From Forficula auricularia (taxonomy: Eukaryota > Arthropoda > Insecta > Dermaptera > Forficulidae), in contig JALMQS010000070.1 in assembly GCA_024734495.1 (NCBI GenBank), positions 13,903,295 through 13,967,294 on the forward strand: a DNA stretch of 64,000 nucleotides, read 5' to 3'. Of the stretch, positions 12,601 to 21,096 are shown in pieces (position 1 is the first letter of the stretch; each line of letters begins with the position of its first letter). Under the pieces are notes generated by a model. That model saw only the letters and a program-made list of their open reading frames with translations, was not told the origin of the DNA and made no database searches. A program made the translations under genes and the position numbers.

Positions 12601-15252
12601 ATGAAGGTCAAAGCTTCGAAATTACAGTTCCAAACAAATAAATTATATTTAGTATATAAATATGTTTATTTGCATCAAAGAAGAACAATCTTATTGATTT
12701 CTCTGTGAATCAACAACGCAGCTAATCTGGCAAAACAAAATCTTTTTCAATAAACTAGTTCCTTGGTAAAAAATAAAAATAAATGAGAAATCAATGAGAA
12801 TGTATATATATGTTGCAGTAAAAACGCATTTTTTTAGTAAGAACGGGTTTTTACTAGTTAAAACGCGTTTCACTGAATATCTTTGTAGCAACTAGAATTT
12901 ACTGATGTTAGGTGAGTTTGGTCCAAAGGTCTAGAATCTTCATTTTTGGTGTTTATTTGCAAAAATTTGAAACGAAAATGTCAAAAATTACTATTTTTTT
13001 TCATATAAAAATACTATTTTTGACATTTTCGTTTAAACATTTTTTGAAAATAAACACCCAAAATGAGGCGGAAGGTCAAAAATGAAGATTCTAGACCTTT
13101 GGAACAAACTCAACTAACATCAGTAAATTCTAGTTGCACAAAGGTATTGAGTGAAACGGGTTTTAACTAGTAAAAACCTGTTCTTTCTAAAAAAGGGTTT
13201 TTGCTGCAACATATACCTATATACAAACGATTGTTATATTGCCCTTATGTTGTGTAATTGTTATGTGGCCAGCTTACTATAACAACAAAACGAATTCATT
13301 TATATTTAATCGGGAAATTGAACCCATAATAAATAACAGAATACCTATACTTATTACTATTAAAAAAATAAAAGCATATAAAAAAGAAAATTTTTAAACG
13401 AAACGATTCTCATCCATTCGACTAAGTTCTAGTGTTAAACGTTTACACGTTTTGTATATCTGGTCACCTTAAGAATAGAAAATAAATATATATATATATA
13501 TATATATTAATATTCAGTAGATATATACGAGGATAAGTCAAAAATTACTTACACTTTTCGTTCTACAACTTTATTAAACTAAGACAGGTGTACAACAGAT
13601 ACATTATTTTTCGATATAGTCTACACCTTTAGCAATGCACTTAGTCCAGCGAGCCACAAGCTTCCGGATGCCGTCCTGGTACAAGGTTTTCGGTTGATCA
13701 TGAAGCCACTTTTGCGCCGCATCCCTGTCTGAGGCAAATCGACGACCTCTCAAAGCTTCTTTGAGCGGTCCAAGGAGATGAAAGTCTGAGGAAGCGAGAT
13801 CTGGGCTGCAGGGAGGGTGTTCAAGGGTCTCAAAGCCCAACCTGTTTATTGTTTCTATGGTGTGATGGGCCGTGTGCGGCCGGGCGTTGTCTTGCAACAA
13901 CAAAACTTTCTTTGAGAGTAGACCACGGCGTTTGTTACGAATCGCTGGCTTCAGGTTATTGGCCAACAAATCACTGTACCTCGCACTATTTACGGTAGTC
14001 CCCCTGTCCAAGTAGTCGTCCAGTATAGGGCCTTTTTCGTCCCAAAACAGGATTAGTATCACCTTCCCAGTCGATGGTGAGGTCTTGAATTTTTTCGTTT
14101 TAGGGGATCCTGGGTCTTTCCACTCCATAATCTGGCGTTTCGATTCGGGCTCATAGTGATGAACCCACGTTTCATCAACGGTCACTATTCTGATTAAAAA
14201 CGCGTTGCCTTCCGCGTTGGTGACTTCATGACCAACCCAAAACCTTCTACCAGGAAGGCATCCGGAAGCTTGTGGCTTGCTGGACCAAGTGCATTGCTAA
14301 AGGTGGAGACTAGGTATATCGAAAAATAATGTAGGTATCGGTTGTACACCTATCTTAGTTTAATCAAGTTCTAGAACGAAAAGTGTAGGTAATTTTTGAC
14401 TTATCCTCGTATTTATATTTACCTATATTTGAATAAAAATCTTACCGAATTCTCCATTTGACGAAAAATTCAGAAAAAATATTTTTCTTATGCCATAAGA
14501 TAGAGTATTCATTTAAATTGAATTTAGTTTGTCTTACTATGTGATATATTTTCCATAGATGGTAATATTTTTTCAAAATCAATTTTCTATTAAAGTTCCT
14601 TGCTTCGTTTATCTTGAGTGAAAGATTTTTCTTATTAAATGTATACATTCGCCAACTTAGCCAGTATTTTTTTAATATTTTGCAGTTGAAATGGTTTGAA
14701 GACAAAAGTGTTTGTAATATATACATTCGATTATTAACATGTGCCAATTCTCTTAAGATTTTATGCCGTTTTTCAAAAGAAATCTTTATTAAATAAAGTT
14801 TTATTCGAAGATATATTTTTCGGTTTTACGTGATCGAAAATATAACTTAAATTTCTTAAAAAATGTATTTTTTAATTTTAATTCATAAAATACTTTGACA
14901 ATTTCTAATTGTTTTCTTTTCAAAATTTTATCTTTTTTATTTTGATATAATATAGTAAAACATTTTTGAAGAATTAATCTATTTTGATTTTGTTTTAATT
15001 GATTTAATTTATTTTTTCTTTTATTAATGAATTTCCATTTACTGAATGTTTTTATTAATAAATGTTTCTCATAATATAGCCAAGCTTCTGAAGGACGTAG
15101 AGTAGCAAAACATTTCGATAAATAGAGATAGCCATACTTACGTACTAAATATTGCCTTTTAAAATTAATTAAAATACATTGTCTTTTCAAACGTTTTAAT
15201 TTAAACAAAACATCCGTATTCTGTTCATATAATTGATTTTTTAAATACATAT
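3636..15252 (-). CDS. SFI1-repeat-like protein gene, frame not fully resolved
   Basis: Several minus-strand exons encode very basic, aromatic repeats of the pattern L-x3-F/Y-x2-W separated by about 23-35 residues, as in SFI1/CCDC191-type centrosomal centrin-binding proteins. Candidate exons are 15252-14801 (acceptor AACAG), 14747 region to 14446 (donor GTAAGA), 8994-8826 (acceptor TTATAG, donor GTATTT), an uncertain 8762-8590, 7061-6881, 4278-4024 (AG/GCG to CAG/GTAGCT) and 3959-3636. Typical repeats read ILKKYWLSWRMY, LMKQYFHSWIVW and ALKKWQKYTHHR. The 14446/8994 junction is in phase (CG+C), as is 4024/3959. Other junctions need a frameshift or unseen exons near 14800, 8750, 8670, 6881/4278 and 3640. 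N- and C-termini are not found. It may be a decaying gene. Function is inferred from repeats only. Confidence 0.5.
4488..4741. mobile_element. Penelope-type foldback element
   Basis: About 110-base arms (4488-4600 and 4625-4741) are near-perfect inverted copies around a short centre. Each arm holds a hammerhead-like core. The left arm reads CTGAGGA on the minus strand at 4570-4576, with stem II GTCAAC-AAA-GTTGAC and GAAACGTT. The right-arm core is damaged (CTGAGAAG, GAAAGATT). Its relatives are at 16498 and 30065. Confidence 0.7.
5242..5482 (+). pseudogene. Penelope GIY-YIG endonuclease C-terminal fragment
   Basis: A frame of about 80 codons runs from RLNEHIRDFKN through YFAEHLNSNNHSF to a SLEILKSFNK region and ends FANKR-stop. 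RxxEH...R, then FAEH...xxH, then an EIL segment is the order of the C-terminal half of the GIY-YIG nuclease domain fused to Penelope-type reverse transcriptases. The N-terminal GIY and YIG strands and the whole RT are absent. It is a 5'-truncated relic. The domain call is from pattern memory and no profile was run. Confidence 0.65.
5672..5720 (+). ncRNA. Hammerhead ribozyme-like motif
   Basis: CTGATGA at 5678-5684, one extra T, a hairpin GAAGAC-CAA-GTCTTC (5686-5700), GAAA, then ACTATAGT (a perfect palindrome that can act as stem III), then C as the nucleotide 5' of the expected cleavage site. The flanking GA/TC begins stem I. All consensus core residues are present. It lies about 190 bases after the endonuclease stop. 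Confidence 0.7.
6100..6748. mobile_element. Repeat with tRNA-like block and GC-rich hairpin end (copy 1)
   Basis: Copies are at 32975-33632 and 36206-36706. On the minus strand 6180-6240 reads TGGTCTAGTGGTTAAAGC ... GGTTCGATTCT, close to RNA polymerase III boxes A and B. The body contains two 'aggcaaatttgaaat' repeats and a C-tract. The right end is strikingly GC-rich (GCCCGCCAGGGC, CAGCCCGGAGGG, GCTTCGAGGGCGTGCCGAAG), with several short hairpins, and ends in GAAAAGCTC. No coding capacity. It may be a SINE joined to a non-autonomous DNA element. Confidence 0.65.
7378..8527. mobile_element. Non-autonomous long-TIR DNA element (copy 1)
   Basis: The ends are inverted copies of about 150 bases: 'aaggtagttgtttcgcgag' with 'ctagcaaaaagttaatgcta' at the left and the complement at the right (8355-8527). 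Non-coding. A second copy is at 54822-55887 with a SINE inserted. Superfamily unknown. Confidence 0.7.
9260..10374 (-). pseudogene. Mariner transposase, broken
   Basis: Three minus-strand frames carry mariner transposase in order. The N-terminal helix-turn-helix part is at 10374-10078 (ETTWRDWFHRFKHGNFDLSD). The first catalytic segment (GDEKWIYFENPKLKKSW, CVWLDQQ) is at 9814-9569. The second (FFHDNAPSH, YSPDLASSDHLF) is at 9639-9319. Acidic residues of the D,D34D triad are recognisable. Breaks come from frameshifts and from the retroelement tail inserted at about 9858-10049. Inactive. Confidence 0.85.
9858..10049 (+). mobile_element. 5'-truncated non-LTR insertion inside mariner A
   Basis: Plus-strand reading PATYDLQSFKTNIHRYLRLLP is the last coding segment seen in many insect non-LTR polyproteins. 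It is followed by a short UTR ending TATCAGTATCATTATC and poly(A) near 10049. It interrupts the mariner transposase frame, so it inserted later. Confidence 0.7.
10655..10700 (-). mobile_element. Fragment of the 5' flank of a Penelope-type repeat
   Basis: On the minus strand 'gcatcaagcagaggac' matches text that follows the hammerheads at 5775 and 29210. Only about 40 bases are left. Confidence 0.5.
10702..11697 (+). pseudogene. Unrecognised multi-exon-like coding relic with acidic tail
   Basis: Coding-like pieces on the plus strand are: about 10747-10815 (RRPVKPFKNASPRSKRRK), 10961-11116 (SGIHSFEFAKETREKIQE, coiled-coil-like, ending at a stop) and 11402-11425 (EVQKWR, donor GTAAGT). A fourth piece spans 11490-11697 (VIDAEDRKVFDEKKA, then after a one-base shift an acidic tail ETIDDE-stop). 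The RSKRRK block resembles an uncharacterised family repeated in arthropod genomes, which is a weak memory match. Stops and shifts suggest decay. Function unknown. Confidence 0.35.
11741..12092. mobile_element. Penelope-type foldback element
   Basis: The arm 11741-11905 (starting GTATCAGCCAAAGTTGGATG) is repeated inverted at 11965-12092. The left arm holds a minus-strand hammerhead-like core, and the right arm has a partial one. Confidence 0.75.
11790..11836 (-). ncRNA. Hammerhead ribozyme-like motif
   Basis: Minus strand: CTGAAGA (11829-11823), one extra T, stem II GGCC...GGCC (self-complementary, long loop), GAAA, ACGT, T. Flanks AA and TT can start stem I. Stem II is weaker than in the other copies. 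Confidence 0.5.
12140..12435 (-). mobile_element. GC-rich retroelement-like fragment
   Basis: On the minus strand it reads TGCGGGTTGGGCG, then a block CTGCTTGTCGTAAGAGGCGA, then CTACCCGTCTAGGGG. The CTTGTCGTAAGAGGCGAC wording recurs in many insect retroelements/SINEs in my recollection. No frame is intact and the borders are unclear. Confidence 0.4.
12590..12720 (+). mobile_element. Diverged Penelope-type repeat with hammerhead relic
   Basis: CTGATGA (12595-12601), extra T, hairpin GAAG...CTTC, GAAATTACAG, then CAAACAAATAAAT and 'gtttatttgcatcaa', matching the block at 5670-5815. Stem III is degenerate (ATTACAGT), so activity is unlikely. Confidence 0.55.
12803..13217. repeat. Foldback element
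   Basis: Left arm 12803-12990 (TATATATGTTGCAGTAAAAA, GGTTTTTACTAGTTAAAACG, TTTACTGATGTTAG) is repeated inverted at 13015-13217 around a short AT centre. Non-coding. Confidence 0.75.
13528..14409 (-). mobile_element. Mariner element B, foldback derivative
   Basis: TIRs CGAGGATAAGTCAAAAATTA and complement, with TA at 13526-13527 and 14410-14411. The N-terminal half of the transposase gene is missing. In its place, 14250-14409 is an inverted copy of the 3' end (compare ATCCGGAAGCTTGTGGCTTG, 14259-14278, with the complement near 13665). The ends therefore pair over about 130 bases. Confidence 0.85.
13604..14185 (-). pseudogene. Mariner transposase, N-terminally truncated
   Basis: 193 codons of mariner catalytic domain: VDETWVHHYEPESKRQ (first Asp), VLLLQDNARPHTAHH (second Asp), PPCSPDLASSDFHL (third Asp; usually [13 protein letters not shown]). 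It ends CIAKGVDYIEK-stop. The DNA-binding HTH domains are absent, lost in the rearrangement that placed an inverted 3' end upstream. The frame is unbroken over the catalytic domain, but the element cannot encode a full transposase. Confidence 0.9.
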
Positions 15253-15379
15253 CTGTTAATTCTTAAATAATTAATTATATTTATTATTAATCTAAGTATA
15301 TTTGATCAAAATTTTAGGGAAAGAGCCAATGCTGGAATGGTTGGGAACAGAGGCAGAGATTTTGATCCTTTTTAAACAT

Positions 15380-15545
15380 ATGAAAGACTAGTTGCGACCC
15401 CCGCCTTCTTGCTAGCCAGGGGCTACGCCCCCCGAACCCCATTATACCTCCACACCCACCCTGCATTCCACTACGCACCCATTCCACCCCACCCCAACCC
15501 CATTGCACCTCCGAAACCACCCTGCACCCCACCTTTTTATATATA
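15380..15545 (-). repeat. C-rich Helitron-like internal fragment
   Basis: CCACCC/CACCCC-rich text resembles the complement of the G-rich interior at 21860-22030 and 52230-52290. Only the interior is present. Confidence 0.4.
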
Positions 15546-15564
15546 TTAAGATAAAGAACAGGTA

Positions 15565-16059
15565 ATGTCCTTCACGTACCTTGGCATCCAAATGACCTCT
15601 CATCAAGACCTAGAAGCAGAGGTAAAGCATCAGGCAATAAAAGCCTCAAAAATATCAGGTTGCCTTAACAATGCAATCTGGTCAAATCAATATTTAAGAA
15701 CGGAGGCCAAGGTACGAGTCTACAAAACCGTAGTACGTCCAATATTAACTTACGCAGCAGAGACAAGACCCGACACTGCAAAAACTTCTCAATTATTGGA
15801 AACGACTGAAATGAAGACATTACGAAGGATAATGAACGTAACCAGGCTCGATAGAATGAAGAGTGAAGATATTAGAGAAAAATGTGGAATACAAAAGGTG
15901 GGAGAATGGGTTAAAAGAAGAAGAGCGGAATGGTATGCGTATGTGAGAATGCCAGAAGACCGACTTGGAAAGAAAGTGATCACAAAGCCGGTCGGAATAA
16001 GAAGTAGAGGTCGTCACAAGAAGAGATGGTATGACGATCTGGAAGAAACAAACCTATAG
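15565..16059 (+). pseudogene. Non-LTR reverse transcriptase C-terminal fragment
   Basis: 165 unbroken codons from MSFTYLGIQM through YKTVVRPILTYAAETRPDT to RSRGRHKKRWYDDLEE-stop. This is the thumb and C-terminal region of an insect endonuclease/reverse-transcriptase retrotransposon. The palm with the catalytic aspartates is absent, so the copy is 5'-truncated. The same family is seen at 333-722 and 1598-1825. Confidence 0.85.
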
Positions 16060-16543
16060 GTTTAAAAATAAGAAGAAGATAAATATAGACTTTGTTATAA
16101 ATTATTTGTAGAGGCCCATCTTTCGCCCCCCTGCCGGACTGGTTCTGACCATTGTCTGAATATTTCTTGGCCGAGAGAACGATAAAATGTGCTATTAACA
16201 TTTGTATTAATCCCCGACAAGAAACTATACGCTATATTATCAAGAAAACTATCCAATTTTTTGCATTTTTTAAATAAGTTCTGAAGCTAAAATGTGCAAA
16301 ATTTTATCAGTACTCCGAATTAAAATTATAAACGTTTTGTATTCAGAAGCAACTTTCTACGAGCTTCCATTCCCCATCGTGGGTATTGGATTACAGATTT
16401 AAACTGGGGGGAAAAATCACCTATTTATAAAAATGATTTTTCTCCACGTTAAAGACATTATTTTGATTATTTATGTCCATATTATATTAAATTAATAAGT
16501 AGTTGTAGGTAAATAAGGACAATAGCTTATGCAAATAATTTTT

Positions 16544-16597
16544 ATTTTTTGCCAACGTTTCGTCAACTTTGTTGACTTCCTCAGAGCTCTAAAAAAT
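16544..16597 (-). ncRNA. Hammerhead ribozyme-like motif
   Basis: Minus strand: stem I strand ATTTTTTAGAGCT, CTGAGGA, extra A, stem II GTCAAC-AAA-GTTGAC, GAA, ACGT (self-complementary stem III), T, then stem I strand GGCAAAAAAT. Stem I pairs as GCT/GGC, a three-base AGA bulge, then ATTTTTT/AAAAAAT. The core is complete. Confidence 0.75.
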
Positions 16598-16820
16598 GAA
16601 AGGTTTCAATTAGTACATGTTATAACAATTTTCAATCTTTGTGATGAGTGGCCTTATGTGTTTGCTAAGAATGAATATTAATAAAATGAAAAATATGCAA
16701 AGACGTTAATTTGTTTGGTATGTTAAATGAGTTTTGTTTATGTATGTATTGAGTTGGTTTGAGATCAAAGTTTGTTTTTGATTTAAAAATTGTTATAACA
16801 TGTACTAATTGAGGCCTTTC

Positions 16821-16874
16821 ATTTTTTAGAGCCCTGAGGAATTCAACAGAGTTGACGAAACGTTGGCAAAAAAT
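16821..16874 (+). ncRNA. Hammerhead ribozyme-like motif
   Basis: Stem I ATTTTTTAGAGCC pairs with GGCAAAAAAT at 16865-16874 with the same AGA bulge. Core CTGAGGA and GAAACGTT. Stem II TTCAAC-AGA-GTTGAC has one terminal mismatch relative to the minus-strand arm. Confidence 0.7.
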
Positions 16875-17570
16875 AAAAATTATTTGGATAAGCTATTTTC
16901 CTTATTTCCTAGAACTACTTATTAGTTATAGATATTTCTCAACACGAAAAGCAAAACAAATTTCCAATCAATTAATGCTTCAAGTGCCGCTAAGGATTTT
17001 AAGAGGACAGCTGCTTTAAAAGCAGAACGATCGATCTAAATCACCACTAATCTATTTACTATTTTGTATTATCATTGTGTGAATTACTGTAATATAGTCA
17101 AATAAAATTTTAAATTAAAATTTGAAATAAGAGCTTAAATAATTTATTCTTTATTTAAACATATACACAGGATTTGATAAACCTAGGGAAGGTAGCAAAT
17201 TTTGGCTAAGAAAGCTTTAAAAATGACACTAGTTGAATAATTTTGTTTCTACCATAATAGAAATTAATATATCTACCCTTTTATAAGCTAATGAAATTGG
17301 CAGAACAATCCTGGAAAACTCTCCGGCTCAGACACATAGTCAGTGGAGAGGGTTCAGATTCGGACTCAGAATATTATTTGGTTTAAGAAAGTTCGATAGA
17401 TTTGGGGAAATAAAATTTCGATTGGATTCAGTAAAAATTTGACATTTAAAAACATATCAGAACGGTAGAACTCCTTCCAAATAAAATTCCTGGTTATATG
17501 CCTATACTCTCAGATCTTAAGGTCTCATGGCTTTTCCAAGAGTTTATAGCTTGCTTATATTGTCTAATTA

Positions 17571-18060
17571 ATAGCCGGATACTGACTGAGCGAGCAGTCT
17601 CGGGCGTTTGCCATAGAACCGTCCTGAGTGAACGCAGGAAACGACCCGAGGCGCCTTTGAGCATTCACAAAAACCGACAACCTATGAATCAGGCCCAGGC
17701 AGCCTCAGACGAGGCAACGGGTACTTTTGCCTTGGGCGAGGCACGTACTGACCGACCAGGCATTTTCCTCAAGGGGTGGCCTCGCGAGGCAAATCCTCAG
17801 TCAGTATCCGGCTAATGTGTATCAAATTTCCAAAGATGACCTATTAGCCGGATACTGACTGAGGATTTACCCCTTGAGGCAAATGCCTGGTCGGACAGTA
17901 TGTGCCTCGCCCAAGGCAAAGTGCCGTTGCCTCGTCTGAGACTGCCTCAGCCCGATCCATCGGTTGTCGGTTTTTGTGAATGCTCAAAGGCGCCTCGGGT
18001 CGTTTCCTGCGTTCACCCAGGACGGTTCTGCGGCAAACGCCCGAGACAGCCTCGCTATTG
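17571..18060. repeat. GC-rich inverted pair of a TIR element
   Basis: Copy A (17571-17816) begins TAGCCGGATACTGACTGAG and ends with its complement. Copy B (17843-18060) is the same element inverted, missing its outer TIR. Both have about 55% GC in a window near 28% GC, with no convincing frame. The 26-base spacer is AT-rich. Element class unknown. Confidence 0.75.
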
Positions 18061-18341
18061 AAGAGGATTTAGACCTTATGGTCATGGTCTTTCGTTGTGG
18101 GGAGATTTTGGGGCGGCTTTTTGCAGGATTCAAAGAAATGACTTATAGGTGTAACAACTTTTGGCATATTAATTAATCATAAAATAAAGAAAGATTAAAA
18201 TAAAAACAAATTTTTAAAAATATTTTAATTTTTTTTTTAATAAATATTACAAATACGATTTGTGAATTTAAGATTTTTGAAATAAATAAAACAATTTTAA
18301 TTATTTTTTTTGTCTTTAACCTGGAAAAATTCAAAATCTTA

Positions 18342-20702
18342 TCACCATTTATAACCATCCTTAAATTGATCATTTTCATAATCATAACGGGATCCAAGCC
18401 CTGTTATGGGATTTACTCGCATTTGAATTTGACGTTCATATTGTGCGGTGCGACGTTCCCTTGTAAATGTGATAGGCAAGGGTTCGTAAACTAAAGAAAT
18501 GAAAAAAAAAAAAAATAAGAAAAAATATCACATTTAATAATAGTAAATAAACTTACCAAATTTAGTAAAAACAAAGAATTGCAAAAATATGGAGAATGCT
18601 ACAACTCCACATACTCCTCCAACTATAGATTTCCAGACTTGCCTTGGAGCTTGAAATTCTTTAAAAGTATAGCAAAAACTTGCTCGATATAAACATTTCT
18701 TCTCTTCTATTGTTAAATTCCGCCAATCACCCCGTTCTTTTTCCCGCAAAGCCTTTTAATTATTTAAAATGTATTTTCAAGTTACCATTATTATTTATTT
18801 ATTATATAATTCATTTTAAAATTAATATGAACATAAATAAAAAAGAAAACATGTAGTATCAATTAGAAAATCAAGTTAATTAATTTAAATGAAATAGTAA
18901 TATGCCTTTTTAATAAAAATATTTGAAAATAAATAAATAAATAAATAAATAAATCTTTATTCCTCGACCTGCTTAGAGGTAAAAATAAGAATAAAAAATA
19001 AGAATAAAGTAAAAAATAAAATAAAATAATAAAAATAAGAACATAGGTAATTGGAGATTAAAACCAAAATTAACCAGACAGGCCATCGCAATACTTCCCC
19101 ATTATATTCTATTAATATAAATGTGAAAGTAAAAAGGAAAGAAAGGATAGCATATTTTTCCTGCTGGATCAATGAAAGGATAATTATCATGAATACATAG
19201 GTTTTTACTAAAAAGTTTTTAAGTGGCAAGGGCGAATTTTAAATTCATTTTTTTTATGAATACTTTTTCATGCAATTTTTTTCAAAATGGTATTTACAAT
19301 AAAAAAAAAATTGGACTACAAGATCTAGAAGGAGCCTGATTTTCAATTTATCCATGAGATTTTTTTTTGTATAAATCTAGCGCCGAGTTTTCTTCTATTT
19401 TAAAAGTATATTTGTAGGATTAGAGCAGATGGTCATAAAAACATGTAAATAAATAAGAAAATTATTTAGAATATATTAAATAAAATTTTATTTGGTTGTT
19501 TAATTAAAGTGATGTTCGGTTCGGTTTGGTTAGATCCAGGCTAAGTTCTTCAGTTAAGATACATTCAAAGAACCAAGCCAAACTGGATCTAACCAAACCG
19601 AATTGATATGTTTTGAAGTTAACCCAATTTTTTATCTAATCAAACATTAGATATTTGAAAAAATAAAACGAACACAGCCACTGTGCGAAAGGGTGAATAT
19701 GCCGCCTGCTCTAATTCTCCAGTACTTAGCCATTTTAAATTAAAAAAAAATTATTAGAAAAATACTAAAATAACAAAAATAATTTTAAGATTGCCCTCGT
19801 TAACTACACTCACGAACAAAGAAATGGAATCACTCATTTTTCATTAATTCAATGATACTTTGTATATTTCTTTGTAATTTATTAGAAATTTAAATATTTT
19901 TTCTACAAGTTTCATTTTTCAGCATTTAATGGGCCCTCTACACTATGGCTCAACGTGAGCCAAACCAGTTGACCATGTTGGCCACCAGTAAAACGAGTTA
20001 ATTTGACGGTGCCTCCACACAGAGTTGGCCCAATGTTTATGGCCTTGTGGAAACGACACCTAACCAGTGAGCACTTTCGTTGCGTAACATTGCCCCTCTT
20101 TGATATATCAAAAAAACCGCTCCGAAGGCCAACGATCGCCAATCTCATCGCCAGCATCAACCAATGACCAATACAAGCTAACCCCAGGCGCGGATCCAGA
20201 CCTCTGATTTAGGGGGGATCCGCGAATGGCTAACCCCCCTCTACACATTGGAGTTGGCTTGAATTGGCCCAAGTTGGCTCATAGCGTAGAGGAGGCATAA
20301 AATAAATGTAGAATGATAACCTAATGGAAATATATTATATTATTATTATTATATTTGAAAATGAAAATTACATTTAATAACTCGCAAGGGAGTTGATTCC
20401 ATTTCTTTGCTCGTGAGTGTAGTTCGAAATTAAGTTAGTGGTTTGTAATTTTAATTAAAATCAATAATACAAACGCATATTTCAGCAGTTGGTTCTTTGA
20501 ATCGAATTGCAGGAAAAGGAAATGCTGGCATGTCCAAATAATTATAAGATCCATTATACCCAAATCCAACAACTTCTCTATTCCCAATTTGGGCTCTATT
20601 ATAAATTGTTCTTGTGTTTATTAATAACTGAATAGGCTTTTTTTTAAAGATGGGTAAAATTTTGTTGGTAATTCGAGAAGTTACATTTATAAAAGGTAAC
20701 AT
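18342..20702 (-). CDS. COX4: Cytochrome c oxidase subunit 4
   Basis: Nuclear-encoded subunit of mitochondrial complex IV, inner membrane. Exons: 20702-20475, 18752-18557 and 18490-18342, with GT-AG introns. They join in frame to 190 aa. Residues 1-35 are basic and hydroxylated, as in a mitochondrial presequence. Then come FPFPAIRFKEPTAEI and LREKERGDWRNLTIEEKK. The YRASFCYTF motif, one transmembrane segment (GGVCGVVAFSIFLQFFVF) and the intermembrane part VNPITGLGSRYDY complete the family order. The ATG at 20702 was chosen because an intron acceptor-like TTTTAG lies just upstream, suggesting a 5' UTR intron. Intron 1 (1.7 kb) holds a Tc1-type MITE. The length matches insect COX4. Confidence 0.93.
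18930..18955. repeat. AAAT microsatellite
   Basis: About six perfect AAAT units inside COX4 intron 1. Confidence 0.8.
19511..19602. repeat. Short inverted repeat
   Basis: TTCGGTTTGGTTAGATCCAG and its exact complement CTGGATCTAACCAAACCGAA are separated by about 50 bases in COX4 intron 1. Confidence 0.8.
19806..20421. mobile_element. Tc1-type MITE containing a second nested MITE
   Basis: TIR CACTCACGAACAAAGAAATG with TA outside, and its complement at 20392-20421. Inside, 19928-20301 is a second TIR element whose ends share CCTCTAC(A/G)CTATG and GGCTCAA. Non-coding. Confidence 0.75.
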
Positions 20703-21090
20703 AATTCTAATCTAAAAATAATAATAGTATAAACAATTTAGATTTGATCGTATAAATTTTGTTAGATAAAATAAGACATACCTTTATATTATTTTTATTT
20801 CCAAAAACAAGAATCGAATACTTACAAATGGAAAAATTCTTTTATCTTTCTTTAATTTAAGAACGCGGCGATTTATGTCATTCGCGTAATTGGATTCTAA
20901 ATTACAATTTAATAAAATTAATTATCATGTAAAATTCTTAATATTTGTTTTATTATAAACAATAAAACAACTAATAATAATCAGAGTAGTGAGTGAATGT
21001 GAGATACTTTTATTTAATTTATGGCGAAGCAGATCATGGCCCACTAGATTCTTAATCTTAATATATTTATTATACTATTAGATTTGTTTA
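20703..21090. other. COX4 upstream region
   Basis: AT-rich. A GC-richer patch at about 20858-20890 (gaacgcggcgatttatg) may hold the 5' UTR/promoter of COX4. No motif is certain. Confidence 0.3.
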
Positions 21091-21096
21091 TTTATC

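Larger units (their letters stand above)
16498..16925. mobile_element. Penelope-type foldback with two facing hammerheads
   Basis: Arms 16498-16620 and 16800-16925 are inverted copies. The spacer has unrelated AT-rich text. Both arms carry complete hammerhead-like motifs (see next two entries). Confidence 0.8.

Noticed and set aside
20451..20474. COX4 first exon extending to the stop at 20451
   Set aside because: The open frame runs past a GT donor into the intron. The conserved LREKE segment requires splicing at 20475.
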